Below, in pieces: positions 46,116-56,117 of a stretch of DNA of 64,000 nt (position 1 is its first letter; every line of letters begins with the position of its first letter). Location of the stretch: positions 558,001 through 622,000 of the forward strand of contig JANUWI010000018.1 of NCBI GenBank assembly GCA_025504975.1. The letters run 5' to 3'. This stretch comes from Plenodomus lindquistii. Lineage: Eukaryota; Ascomycota; Dothideomycetes; Pleosporales; Leptosphaeriaceae. The notes beneath the pieces are model-generated. The model worked only from the letters and a program-made list of their open reading frames with translations, was not told the DNA's origin and did not search any database. A program made the position numbers and the translations under genes.

Positions 46116-47636
46116 GCACTTCTACCGTTAGTAAGAGCGAACCATTCATAGGTCACGTAAGCCATTGATCTGGTTTATCACAATAATGTAATGTCTTAAC
46201 AGCTCTGTTTCATTCCATTAATCCCCACGCGTGCATGCCTCGTACCATGTTCGACCATACTAAGCTAAGAGATATCACGCAATATAAATTATAGTCGATG
46301 CTCAAAGTATGGATAGCGAGGCTGTATGAATAGGACGCACCAGGTCTGCAATTTATGGTCTGCAACTCTTGCGACCGAGGCACGCAGGCAGGTTCTAGTT
46401 TTACGATTGGCTCTTACGGGATTCTTTAGTGCACCCTGCATATATCATCCGTGTTCTGAATGCAACACTGCAGTATATACTTACCATGTTCAGGGCTTGC
46501 GCCGAAGAATCTGGGGTAGTCACGGGTAGCCACCGGGGTAGGCAGCTTGCCAAGTCCCGTTAGGTACGTGACAGTTGGTGTTAGAACTATAGATTCCGGT
46601 GGATGATCGGCAGTAGCTAGATAGTCTAGGGGTCATTTGGGCAATCTACGTTAGTCGAGGCGCAAGTGTGGGGTAAGAAGTAGCTACCGATGCTCAAGAT
46701 GGCTCGACATCCTTGAACGTTTCCAAACGGCTTGTAACTGCGGATCTGGCGGCCGAGAGTATAGGCATCATCCCTCGACAAGCTTGGATCGGGTTCAGCA
46801 ACGTAAGATGGCCGGTGAGAGATCCCATTCAACTCCTGAGTGTCGCACTACTCATCTCCCATGATTGGCTACATACCCTTATGATTGAATGAATCAAATC
46901 ACTCTAGCAGTGAGAGCTAGGGTCAGGATTGATACATTGTAGGGTTGCATGGGCACCTGAAGTACTCATTCATAACAATATGGAGAGCAAGACTATGGTG
47001 AGGGACCCCATGGACCTATCTAACGGCCTCTCTGGGCTGCACTGCCTCGGTCTCCACGTAAAGTAGCATGTTTCCTGTCAATAGAAGGTGCTGTAGATCA
47101 GCGAGAAGCTTACTCGAAGCCCACTTCTCCCCCCGCATGGCGCTTGAGATATACGATCACCCATCCCGCTGCAGTGTTCTCATCGGACTTGCATGACATG
47201 AGCATTGGCTCAGAAACCCCGCCTGCAAATTGGTGCTATCCAGGATCAATGGCTAGCAGACACTTTAATGGTGTGAATGGCTCGACTACCTGCAGCTACT
47301 GCCGGCTCGAATGACCAGGACGAGCCAAGCGCAAAAGACAAGATGTCGAAAGGCTTCGTTCGCGGTAATGGGAGCGACAGCGCGTAGAGGAGGCCTGGTC
47401 ATTGAGCTAGGTACCGAGACTTTTCCGAGGATTGTCAGCTGGTTCAGCATTCACGCATGAGTAACAGTACTCCAGGAGAGGGGTAGAATATATGAGTATG
47501 TCTGTTCCATCACAAAGTCTGAAGTCGACATGCACGGAGCACATACTCGACTTTCCGCTCTTTTCCAGCCGCTCAAAAGCTTTTGTTCACTCACTCTAAC
47601 ACTGTGTTGCGATATACGACTTGAACTTCTGTCAAC
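46116..47636. other. Intergenic region upstream of cutinase, no gene seen
   Basis: This is 1.5 kb of normal composition with only short, motif-free frames. The last few hundred bases should hold the cutinase promoter. An AT-rich TATA-like word (tagaatatatgag, about 47484-47496) lies about 145 bp before the ATG, but its role is a guess. Confidence 0.4.
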
Positions 47637-48443
47637 ATGAAGTTGCTCGTCATCTCCCTCTTAACTACTCTGGCAGTCGCCTCGCCCATCGCCGCCCCGG
47701 TGGCCTTCGCGATCGAGGAGCCTGAGGCTGTCGCTGTTGCAGTACCAGAGACCGCTTTAGAAGTTCGTCAAAGCACTATCATCAGGAATGAGCTCGAGAC
47801 GGGTAGCAGCGCTGCGTGCCCTAGGGCAATTCTTATTTTCGCTCGTGGAAGTACAGAAGGTGGCAACATGGTGAGTACAACCAAAGTGTCCGGTCTCCTA
47901 CGAAGTCTCAAACCTTGGGAGCACGCCTTTGAATCCTGTGCTGACATTGATAAGGGATCCACAACTGGTCCCCCTCTCGCTGCGGCGCTGGAGCATAGCT
48001 ACGGCGCAGCTCAAGTCTGGGTCCAAGGCGTAGGTGGGCCTTACTCTGCGGACCTAGGCTCCAACTTCCTCCCTGGCGGCTCCTCAACTGCAGGCTTCAA
48101 TGAGGGCGTACGCCTCTTCAATCTCGCCCAACAGAAGTGTCCCAACACGGCCATTGTTGCCGGTGGCTATAGCCAGGGCGCAGCTCTCATCGCTGGATCC
48201 GTATCTCGCCTCTCGCCTACGGTCCGCAATCAGGTCAAAGGCGTCGTTCTCTTTGGCTACACCAAAAACCAGCAGAATCGCGGTGCCATCCCAAACTACC
48301 CTTCTGCGAATCTGAGAGTCTACTGCGCTTTCGGCGACCTTGTTTGTGATGGAACGCTGACCATTACTCCGGCTCATTTGACTTACAATGACGAGGCGGC
48401 CGGCGAGGCGCCTAGGTTTTTGCAGAGCAAAATTGGTGCTTAG
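47637..48443 (+). CDS. Cutinase, carbohydrate esterase family 5
   Basis: Two exons, join(47637..47870, 47955..48443), give 240 aa. The 84-bp intron (GTGAGT ... GATAAG) is phase 0 and has no in-frame stop, so the unspliced frame reads through as 268 aa. Removing it restores the conserved ARGSTEGGNM-GSTTGPPLAAALE block. A signal peptide (about residues 1-16) and an acidic/Ala-Val propeptide precede the mature region, beginning near RQSTIIRNELETG. The catalytic Ser is in GYSQG (about 151), Asp in DLVCDG (about 206) and His in PAHLTY (about 219). Paired cysteines flank the core. It hydrolyses plant cutin polyester outside the cell. It is alone in its neighbourhood and converges with DHODH. Confidence 0.93.
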   Translation: MKLLVISLLTTLAVASPIAAPVAFAIEEPEAVAVAVPETALEVRQSTIIRNELETGSSAACPRAILIFARGSTEGGNMVSTTKVSGLLRSLKPWEHAFESCADIDKGSTTGPPLAAALEHSYGAAQVWVQGVGGPYSADLGSNFLPGGSSTAGFNEGVRLFNLAQQKCPNTAIVAGGYSQGAALIAGSVSRLSPTVRNQVKGVVLFGYTKNQQNRGAIPNYPSANLRVYCAFGDLVCDGTLTITPAHLTYNDEAAGEAPRFLQSKIGA

Positions 48444-49073
48444 ATGGCACCTCGGGTTATAATGACCCTGCTGGGAGGCTGAAGATGAGAGGAAAGGCTA
48501 GATTGCCAAGTTTTCGGTGGGGGCTTACAGCTGCGTTTGATGACCAACGCTCCCACATACTCAACCAGAATTCTACTGTTACTGTCATACAAACACTTCT
48601 ATGTCCTTCATGTTGGAAAGCGCGTGGGTTGTGGTTCATGGATCCTCGCAAGCACAACCTTATAGCCATCAGTACTTAGACATATGGGTACGTTTGAATT
48701 ATTCACTGACTAGCAGCTTCCGCCAGGATTTGAAACGCTTGAGGGGGGACGGGTATTGCGAGAATTACGTTGATGATAGGAATATCGGAATGTGTTGCGG
48801 GAGGAGGCAAAGGCTACAGAGGTTGATAGAGATTGGCGTGCAATGGGATCTGGGAGATCGTTTCTTGGTCAACAGTGATTTGGAGAAAGAAGGGAACGTT
48901 TTCATGGTCTAGATGCGCAGTTATCAAAGAGTATGAACAGTTCGCTGTGGACTGGTAGGTTCACTGTGAGCCAACCTGACTTGTTGACATGCATTCATAG
49001 GCGTAGTGAATAGTCGGTGAGATAACAGTACGGCTCTAATCCGTATGTACCGCGGTATGATACAAAGCCAAGC
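48444..49073. other. Intergenic region between convergent genes
   Basis: It contains the presumed 3' ends of cutinase (rightward) and dihydroorotate dehydrogenase (leftward). A 103-codon frame at 48601-48912 has no recognisable motif and is not called. Confidence 0.4.
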
Positions 49074-50708
49074 TCAACTCTTGTTGATGGTGTTTTGCTT
49101 CTTCACGTCATCCCTCATTTCCTGCTTGATCCTTGTGATCGTACCCGCGCCACCGTAGATCATCGCTGTGTAAACCTGGGCTACACTTGCACCAGCATCA
49201 AGAATCTGGCGTGCTTGGCGGCCATTGGTGATGCCGCCAGTGGCGAAGACGACTTTGCGGGGTGCGGCGGGTGCAGGTGCTCTGTTGGGCGTCGAGTTCA
49301 GTGTAAGTCTTGGCGCAGACTCGGCGAGGTCGTCAATGTTGGACGAAGTCGATGATGGGGTGGGCTGTTCGAGTGCAACTTCTGTTTTCGTCTCGTTGGA
49401 CTGTGAGGATGCAATGTCTGTCTGCTTCGGCGATGTGTGCTTTGGTCCTTGATCAAGCGCGCTCCGGTACTTGGTGACAAGCGCCAAGGTACGCTCAAAC
49501 ATCTGAGGTCCAGAGTACCCTCCTTGCTCTAGCAAGAGCTTGGCCTCGGACTGTGGTAAAGCGTAGCCTTTGGGTAGGGGATCTGGCCGCTTCTTGGTAG
49601 TGTTGCCGACGATGACGCCGTCGACGCCAGAATCCCAGACGGCTTCACAGATGCCAGAGATTTGCTCGGCGGAGTCTTCATCTGGGCTTACCTTGACCAT
49701 GACGGCGGGTTTGATCTTACGGTCGATATTGTTGACGGCTGAGACGACACCGGTGAGTAGCTGTGTTAGGGGCTCGACGTTTTGGAGCGTTCGCAAGCCG
49801 GGCGTGTTGGGTGACGAGACATTGACGACTAGGATATCGGCGTACTTTCCCACGTGGCCCACGGCCAGGGCATAGTCACGAACGACGGCCTCGATGTCCG
49901 TCTCAGAGGTAGTCTTGTTCTTTGCCACCTGGACGGCCAAGAGACGTCCCGACAGGAGAGAGCCCGGCGGCACACCCGCCTCTCCGTTGAGGACTGCTCT
50001 CTCGGCATCTTCGCCCATGCCGAGTCCATGATGGTAGGCAAACTCGCGCACGCGGTGTCTTAGGCGCGTAGCAACGTGCTCGGCGCCCTCCGAGTTGAAG
50101 CCATAGCGGTTGATGAGTGCATTCTGGCTGGGTAAGCGGAAGACGCGCGGCTTCGGGTTGCCCTCCTGCGGCTGCAGCGTGATGGCGCCAACCTCGACGA
50201 GCCCGGCGCCCAAGTCGAACAACGGGGTGGGGACCTCAGCGCCCTTGTCGATGCCCGCAGACGTGCCAATGGGGTTGCTCAGCCGGTGGCCAAAGACGTC
50301 GACGGCCAGGTCGCCTTGCGAGTCGGCCACGCCACGCTCGCGCGGGTTCATGCCAAAGCTGTGCAGCGTGCGGAGCATCTTGGTGCCCGCCTGGTGCGCG
50401 TCCTCGCCGTCGGGGTAGAGCTGGCGCAGGGCGGGGACGACGAGCCATTCGTGGATACTGGCGCGCGTGTCTGTGGCATAGAGGTAGCCCACGGAGAGCC
50501 CGAGGGCCAGCACCGTGCCGTACAGGGCGTTGCGCGTGCGTGTGCCCGCCGACTGCACGTTGGCCGCCGTCACCGTCGCCGCGGCAGCTTCTGTCGCATT
50601 CGAGGCCCGTCTCGTGGGCTGCTGCCACAGGCGCGGCGCGGGGCGACACGGCGGCGTCGTCGTCGTCGGGCGGATGCGCAGAGGGCGCAGGCCTACAGCG
50701 GTCTTCAT
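49074..50708 (-). CDS. Dihydroorotate dehydrogenase (quinone), mitochondrial
   Basis: Single exon, 544 aa from the ATG at 50708; the longer open frame has no earlier ATG. An Arg/Thr-rich mitochondrial presequence and one membrane helix (ALYGTVLALGLSVGYLYA) mark the class 2 inner-membrane enzyme. FMN-barrel motifs follow: NPIGTSAGIDKGAE, GAITLQPQEGNPKPR, NRYGFNSEGAE, VNVSSPNTPGLR with the class 2 catalytic Ser, VKVSPD, and C-terminal ATGGITNGRQARQILDAGA with YGGAGT. It oxidises dihydroorotate to orotate with ubiquinone as acceptor, the fourth step of pyrimidine synthesis. Between KYRSALDQ and APRKVVFATGG there is a low-complexity Ser/Thr/Pro/Glu-rich insert of about 75 residues that the core fold does not need. 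Fungal orthologs go by different symbols (pyrE, URA9), so none is assigned. Confidence 0.95.
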   Translation of the reverse strand: MKTAVGLRPLRIRPTTTTPPCRPAPRLWQQPTRRASNATEAAAATVTAANVQSAGTRTRNALYGTVLALGLSVGYLYATDTRASIHEWLVVPALRQLYPDGEDAHQAGTKMLRTLHSFGMNPRERGVADSQGDLAVDVFGHRLSNPIGTSAGIDKGAEVPTPLFDLGAGLVEVGAITLQPQEGNPKPRVFRLPSQNALINRYGFNSEGAEHVATRLRHRVREFAYHHGLGMGEDAERAVLNGEAGVPPGSLLSGRLLAVQVAKNKTTSETDIEAVVRDYALAVGHVGKYADILVVNVSSPNTPGLRTLQNVEPLTQLLTGVVSAVNNIDRKIKPAVMVKVSPDEDSAEQISGICEAVWDSGVDGVIVGNTTKKRPDPLPKGYALPQSEAKLLLEQGGYSGPQMFERTLALVTKYRSALDQGPKHTSPKQTDIASSQSNETKTEVALEQPTPSSTSSNIDDLAESAPRLTLNSTPNRAPAPAAPRKVVFATGGITNGRQARQILDAGASVAQVYTAMIYGGAGTITRIKQEMRDDVKKQNTINKS

Positions 50709-51213
50709 GGTGTCAATGGCTGCGCAATGGCGGGCGCAGGCCAAGTTGGCTCTTCGCAACAACCTCGGATGACATTGCCGTCAAAGTGCTGATGCTGAGA
50801 ATGGTCTGCTTATGTCAGGCCCGTGACATTAGTAATCCATGGCAGGCCAACCAACATGCCCACACTCAAGAAGACATGACATCTATACAGGTGCTCACCA
50901 CCGTCCAGCCATTGGGCTCCGTCTTAACAAATCCGTACAAAGCCCAAATCAGAACGCAAAAACAATCTGGAAATGCATGTCATCATGTATGTATGCTCAT
51001 GTGACGCTCTCGTTGCACGCTTGAAGGAATCCAGGTGCTTAGCAACGTGTCAACACTTGCTAACGTGTCGTCTAAGCCGAAGATAAATGCGCCCACTTTG
51101 AATCTCCATCCTCTTCTCCCTCGGCACTAATCGTACCGTCAGCGCACATCCCACAACCACCCATTTCTAATCCCCATACATACCTGCCCGGCAAACATCG
51201 AAATCGATGCGAC
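50709..51213. other. DHODH upstream and CHIP downstream region
   Basis: No gene is seen. Both neighbours are read leftward, so this should contain the DHODH promoter and the 3' end of the CHIP-type gene. Confidence 0.4.
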
Positions 51214-52238
51214 CTACCAATCGTAAACCCACCCACTATTGCCCTCTAGAAACTCCGTACACGCCTCCTTGAGCGCAATGTTTGGTCTCAACTCCGCAAT
51301 CGTCAGCGTCTCGCGCGTCAGCGGGTCCGTCGGACTGCGCTTCAAATGCTCAATCAGCGTCGCTCGCTCATAACTTCTGCCATTCTTTGTAACAACGGGA
51401 TCATGCATGATTTCAAATGTAATTCCATCGATGAGGTAGTCCGGTACCTCCCGTTTCTGCTGATGTTCGGGGTCGGAAATCGCAAACGCTGTACGCAAGT
51501 CATTTCTCTTCTTCTCAAACTCCGTCTTCCGCTCTTCTCGCTCCTCTTGACCTCCTGCGCGTGTGATGTCGCCCGACTCCATGCGCGCTTCAATATCGTC
51601 CATGTCCTTTTTATGCTGCGTTTCGAGCAGGCATTCTAGCTCGGAGAGGAGGTCGCCGCGCCGTCGGATGCGGTCGCGTTCGCGTATGTCCCATTTTGCT
51701 TTTTTGCAACGGAGGACGAGGGCGGAGATTGTGGCTGCGTTGGAGGTTTGTTGGGCCGAGGTTGTGCAGAGCTCGTAGGCTTTGAGGGCGGAGGAGAGGG
51801 CTTCGTTGGGGTGGTTGATTGCGATCTGTGCTTGGGCTGGGGCCAAGGGTCAGTGGTCTGTACTTGCAGTGTTTTGAGTTTGTCTTGGTTAAGACGAGGT
51901 CGGGATTCTATGGCTAGCATATTGCACATGGATGAGAGGGAGTACTAGGCGCACTAGCGCACATATGGGTGGGAAGTTGCCGTACCTAGGTAGAAGTAGG
52001 CTTTCATATTAGCTTCCAGTAATTGTATACTGCGCAGACAATCATCGATCACGCCTTCCCACTTTTCCAACTTCAGCCTCGCATTTGCGCGATTGGTGAA
52101 CAGCAGTGGATTGGCCGAATTCTTCTGTATTGCTTGCGAGTAAGACGTCTCGGCTTGTTCATAATCCCCGTTCTTGAAATGTTTGTTCCCGACATTTTTC
52201 AGCTGCTCTGCGGCGTACTCGTTGCCTGCAGGAGGCAT
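51214..52238 (-). CDS. CHIP/STUB1-type E3 ubiquitin ligase (TPR and U-box)
   Basis: Two exons, join(51214..51836, 51986..52238) on the minus strand, give 291 aa. The 149-bp intron has donor GTACGG and acceptor CCCCAG, and splicing gives AYFYLAQAQIAINHPNEAL across a TPR helix pair. The first ATG (52238) starts MPPAGNEYAAEQLKNVG. Three tetratricopeptide repeats (about residues 7-115) should bind the EEVD tails of Hsp70/Hsp90. A charged coiled-coil linker follows. The C-terminal U-box (PDYLIDGITFEIMHDPVVT ... DPLTRETLT, about 212-285) recruits the E2. It ubiquitinates chaperone-bound misfolded clients in the cytosol. Domain order and length match CHIP. Confidence 0.9.
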
Positions 52239-52705
52239 AACGATAAAGCTGGGAAGGGAGGGAGCTGGGAGGAGCAAGGGAGGGGCGGTGGTGCTATAGG
52301 GCTGGCGTGCGGAGGAGACGTCGGGGTTAAGCGGGTGTGATTGGCAGCACGGCAGTCAGGCGCGGGGTGGGGCGGTTTTGATGCGCAAAGAACTGTGGAA
52401 ACTTCGAGATGCGCAATGCGCGTGCTGAGGTGAGCAGTGCGGGTACCTCGGAAGCATGTAACAGGAACAATGAAAGATGCCATGAATGATGGATCAGTGG
52501 CTAATGTGTGTAGTTGTTAACAGTAGATCATGCAGGAAATTGCTCGGCTTGTAGTTTGCACAGCCACGCGCAACCCAGAAGCCAGGATGTCGTGTTTGAG
52601 GAGACTATTTGAAGAGACTGTTGGAAAAACATACCAACAAACTCCAGGGAGAAATTTTTTGTAAACCATCCATCTTGTAGAGTATGGGACCACCAACCGA
52701 CGCCT
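52239..52705. other. CHIP upstream region, no gene seen
   Basis: It contains the promoter of the CHIP-type gene and the 3' flank of the RS-rich gene. No additional coding signal is supported. Confidence 0.4.
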
Positions 52706-53320
52706 TCATCGTGCCACCGGTGCTGGGTCACCACTCGCAATACCTTCTTGAGCCGAATGGTCGACAGAAAGTATGTCGCTCTTGGAGTCTCGTCGCTCAG
52801 CCTTGTATAGATTTGGATAGCCCCGCTGCCTTCTGATTTCGACATCGTCCTCCGCACCATCAGCTCTGTGGCGACTAGGAGGCTGGCTTCTCTTCCTTAT
52901 CTTCTTCAAAGTCTCGACACTCTCAACGCTGAAATTTCCGTCTTCGCAGACAGGGCTTCTAGCCTTACCGCTACTCCCACTCCTATTCCTCGCTCGTCCC
53001 CGAAAGGAATGGTCAGGCTCCGCATCGCTTCGACGGCGTGTCCTCTTCTGGTCCACTGTGGGTGGGGATATAGAAGAAGTAGGAGAAGAGGGTCGGTGGT
53101 GGTTTCGATGATGGTGCCGGTAGCGAGACCCGCTACGGCGATCGTGTCCCCTGGAAGGCGAAGATGCTCGACGTGGTGAATGAGAAGACAAGCGTCGTCG
53201 CTTTAAGCGTCCGCGCTCTTCTGAGTCTGGCCCAGGCTGGACAATTATAGGTCTAGGCAAGGTATCAGCATCTGAACATGCGTCTGCATCAGGCAGAAAT
53301 GGGACAGCAAGTGTAGACAT
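52706..53320 (-). CDS. Arg/Ser-rich basic protein (204 aa), hypothetical
   Basis: A single open frame from a true ATG at 53320. The product is low-complexity, with KRRRLSSHSPRRASSPSRG, a His/Arg-rich RYRHHHRNHHRPSS patch and further RS/RD dipeptides. No folded domain is visible. Such composition is typical of nuclear RNA-processing or chromatin-associated proteins, but that is inference from composition only. The C-terminal part (after about residue 135) is less biased. It lies between CHIP and the SDR, all read leftward. Confidence 0.5.
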   Translation of the reverse strand: MSTLAVPFLPDADACSDADTLPRPIIVQPGPDSEERGRLKRRRLSSHSPRRASSPSRGHDRRSGSRYRHHHRNHHRPSSPTSSISPPTVDQKRTRRRSDAEPDHSFRGRARNRSGSSGKARSPVCEDGNFSVESVETLKKIRKRSQPPSRHRADGAEDDVEIRRQRGYPNLYKAERRDSKSDILSVDHSAQEGIASGDPAPVAR

Positions 53321-53768
53321 GTGTGCGTATTGTGATACAGCAGCAAGGCTGCTAGAATCCTAGGATGCGGTTCTGCACAGACAAGATCGATGTAAATGAG
53401 GGGTGCAGTAGCATGGTGTGCGTCGCGGGCCTTTTAGAAAGAGTGATCGTCTGGGTCTGCATTGGTTCACACTAAAGTAGAATTGCGAAGAGAAGACAAT
53501 TTTTACTTGTCACAATTTGGAGCTCTATCAATTGATTACGAGCGTCAAATATCCCTTTGCCTACAGCGGGTAGCAACCAAGGGGCTTCTCATGTGTTTCT
53601 CGCTTATTTCAGGCTTGGAAACCATAGATAGCGGTCTCGTTGCACTTGCAATCAATAGTGATATTTTTCCCAATTACTCCCAAGTAAGCTCGATCTTTGA
53701 CAGGGCTCGATTCCATGGGGCAGGAGCTCCAAGTTGTCGTAATACCCTTCTCTTTACCTACTCTAAGC
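53321..53768. other. Intergenic region, no gene seen
   Basis: It carries the upstream region of the RS-rich gene and the 3' flank of the SDR gene. A 112-codon frame on the plus strand (53462-53800) has no motif and overlaps the SDR end, so it is not called. Confidence 0.4.
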
Positions 53769-54621
53769 CTACATTAACATATGGCCCCCGTCTGTTCTGA
53801 CCATACTACCACTCATATTCGCATCCCTTAAACACGCCAAGAAGCTCTCCGCCGTATCCTCCGGCCTCCCCACCCTTCCCGTCGCCATCTTCGTCGAAAA
53901 CGCCTCCATCATCTTCTCCCTCTCTTCCTTTCCCATACTCCACAACTCGGTATCCACTGCACCTGGACTCACACCGTTCACGCGGATGGGTTTCATGTCC
54001 AACGCCAGGTTGCGCACCATGCTGTGGTGGCCGCCAGCATAGGAACCCACAACGGACCAGTTGGAAATGGGCTTTTCGGAAACGCCGCCGGTTGTTATGG
54101 TGTATGAAGATTCGGGTGTAGGGTGGAGGTAGGAGGTGAGGTACTTTGCAAGGAGGAGGGGGGCGAAGAAGCGGATTTGACCGGCGGCGAGGATATTCTG
54201 CATGGTCTAGTTTTGGGAGTTAATAGTGCTCTACGGACAGGGCGATTAGGGGTGCGCTTACCATGTCTTGTAGTTTTATGGTCGCGAGTGCATCTCCGGC
54301 TGTAAAGACCACATGGTCGAGTTTCTTGTCACCCATCTTCTCGGTCGTACTGTCCAACAGAGTCTTCAGTTCGCTTTCCAAGGTGTCTGCCTTTGAGAGG
54401 TCAACTTTGACACCAAAGACTTTATTTTTTGCAGATGGGTAGCTAGTTTGAAGTCGCTCCACCGCTCTAGAGATACGGTCTTGGTTTGACGAGGCAATGG
54501 TGACAGTTGCGCCATTCTCAAGACATGCTTCTGCAACGCAGAATCCTATTCCTGAGGAGCCGCCTATGACTAGGATACGTGAGTCGCGCAGCTTGGATGT
54601 GTACTTCGTGGCGTCCGACAT
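53769..54621 (-). CDS. Short-chain dehydrogenase/reductase, atypical
   Basis: Two exons, join(53769..54206, 54262..54621) on the minus strand, give 265 aa. The 55-bp intron has donor GTAAGC and acceptor ACTAG, and gives KLQDMTMQNILAAGQIRFFAP. The Rossmann glycine motif is VIGGSSGIGF (about residues 17-26). Mid-fold VVFTAGD takes the place of the usual NNAG. The late motif is IRVNGVSPGAVDTELW. The catalytic YxxxK is not found: the equivalent stretch is SYAGGHHSMVRNLALD, where the expected Lys is His. This is a known pattern in a fungal SDR subgroup, so cofactor binding is likely but classical catalysis is doubtful. The substrate is unknown. Confidence 0.88.
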
Positions 54622-55088
54622 GATGGATGATGTAGCTGCACAATGAAGGTGGCAAGTAGACGATACAAAGAACAGAGAGTTTAATAATGTTAGTTGGACT
54701 GCACAGGAGATAAAGGTTTCGGTACGTTAATTGGAAAGGCTGTGTGTATTGTCAAAGCCGTACTTTCAGGTAAGAAGCTCATGTTGTGGTCTTCGCTGAG
54801 GTGGGTTACTAATGCATTACATCATCACTTCCGGCAATTTCGTTCTGATATACATGATCTTGTAGCAGGGTTGCAAAATCGGGGGTTGCTGGGCATGTGT
54901 TCCAGGGCCAGAAAGCAGAGACTGAGACCAGCATATGGTCAAATAAAACAAGTGTATTGCCAACAGTATTGGAAGTGTACAAATGAAACTCTACGTGCGA
55001 ACTTGGCCGCGGTAGGACGAACAGGATGACCATGGTGTATCAAAGCTATACACAACCCTATGTAAAAGATGAAACAGTAGAACGGCAC
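54622..55088. other. SDR upstream and RTA1-like downstream region
   Basis: No gene is seen. It separates two leftward genes and should contain the SDR promoter. Confidence 0.4.
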
Positions 55089-56117
55089 TCATTTGCGGCG
55101 ACGGAAAGCAGCAAATGGAGGGAACCAGTATGCCGGATGGAATACTGTGAGCACAAGGCAAGCAATCGCAATCATCCTATTGATGTCAGTGTATGAAACC
55201 AATACTAGACAGGGGCCAACTCACATCCCATCGAGAACCAGAAATTCTCTCTCGTTACGCATGAGTGCGTTACCCCAGCCACCGGCCATCTCAGGCACAC
55301 GGTATATACAACGAATAAGAATCGTGGTGTATGCGAGAACAACCATTGCGCCGAAGAGCTTGATTTTTCCGAGTGATACAACACCCTGATCTTTGTCCAT
55401 CTGGTACAAACTCTTCTCGTTCAAGGGGGCTTGGTTGGAGCGAGTCTTTCTGTACTTGAAGATGTACACCATAACGAGAGCTCCACATACGACCATCGTT
55501 ACGACCTGGAACGCGATACCAGCGACAATCAGATTGTTGCCTGCGTCAATCAGTTTGGCATTTTTGGTGCCACCGGCCGCAGCCATGCCACCTCCTACTG
55601 CCTGCAGCACAATAGAACCGAAATCGCACCCAATAAAGATCCAGGGGTACAGGCGAGCCTTGAGGATTGAATGTTCTGGCCCGCAGTAGAGAACAAAGTG
55701 CTTCAAGGTCAGGTAGACTGCTGCGGCGACAAAACTTGGGCCGAGGACGAGACAGCAAATTTGCAGTTTGAACCCGGAGTCGCTCCAGGGATTGCCATTC
55801 ATAATAACGCGACCAATGTATCCAGCCATTTCGAGGAATGTGCCGACCCCAAGCGCCGCTGTATATGTCCATGTCTTAGTCATGATGCCAATGATGATGG
55901 TCGAGATAAAGCAAACTCCGAAAAGGGCGCATAGAAAGGCATTCGCGCCCATGTTGGGTGTATAGCCATAGAGTGTGGCGCCGACTGGACAATCTGGTGA
56001 AACATCGAGACACTGTCGGAAGTCCCCCTTTGGTCTATCTTCCGCAGCCTGAACGACCGCTGCATGTATAGCGAAGGCGACACCAGCCAACAAGACTGTT
56101 CGGGTCAAGGAGTGCAT
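55089..56117 (-). CDS. RTA1-like seven-helix membrane protein
   Basis: Two exons, join(55089..55176, 55225..56117) on the minus strand, give 326 aa. The 48-bp intron (GTGAGT ... CAATAG) splits the Met-Met codon pair of VLDGMMIAIACLVLTVFHPA. The short second exon supplies the last helix and the RRRK tail, so the unspliced frame would lack them. An N-terminal signal-like helix precedes a Cys-containing lumenal loop. About seven hydrophobic segments follow, with RTA1-family marks EMAGYIGR, FVLYCGPEHS, DFGSIVLQAVGGG, IRCIYRVPE and NEREFLVLDG. Family members are plasma- or vacuolar-membrane proteins linked to lipid translocation and resistance to 7-aminocholesterol or long-chain bases. The specific role here is not known. 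Confidence 0.92.

Noticed and set aside
48601..48912. 103-codon plus-strand frame between cutinase and DHODH
   Set aside because: No ATG context, motif or homology that I recognise, and it lies in the shared 3' region of two convergent genes.
50286..50792. 168-codon plus-strand frame opposite the DHODH gene
   Set aside because: It is the antisense shadow of a GC-rich, clearly conserved coding exon.
51837..51846. Separate 210-aa U-box gene starting near 51846
   Set aside because: There is no ATG there, and an intron joins it in phase to the upstream TPR exon, giving the CHIP domain order.
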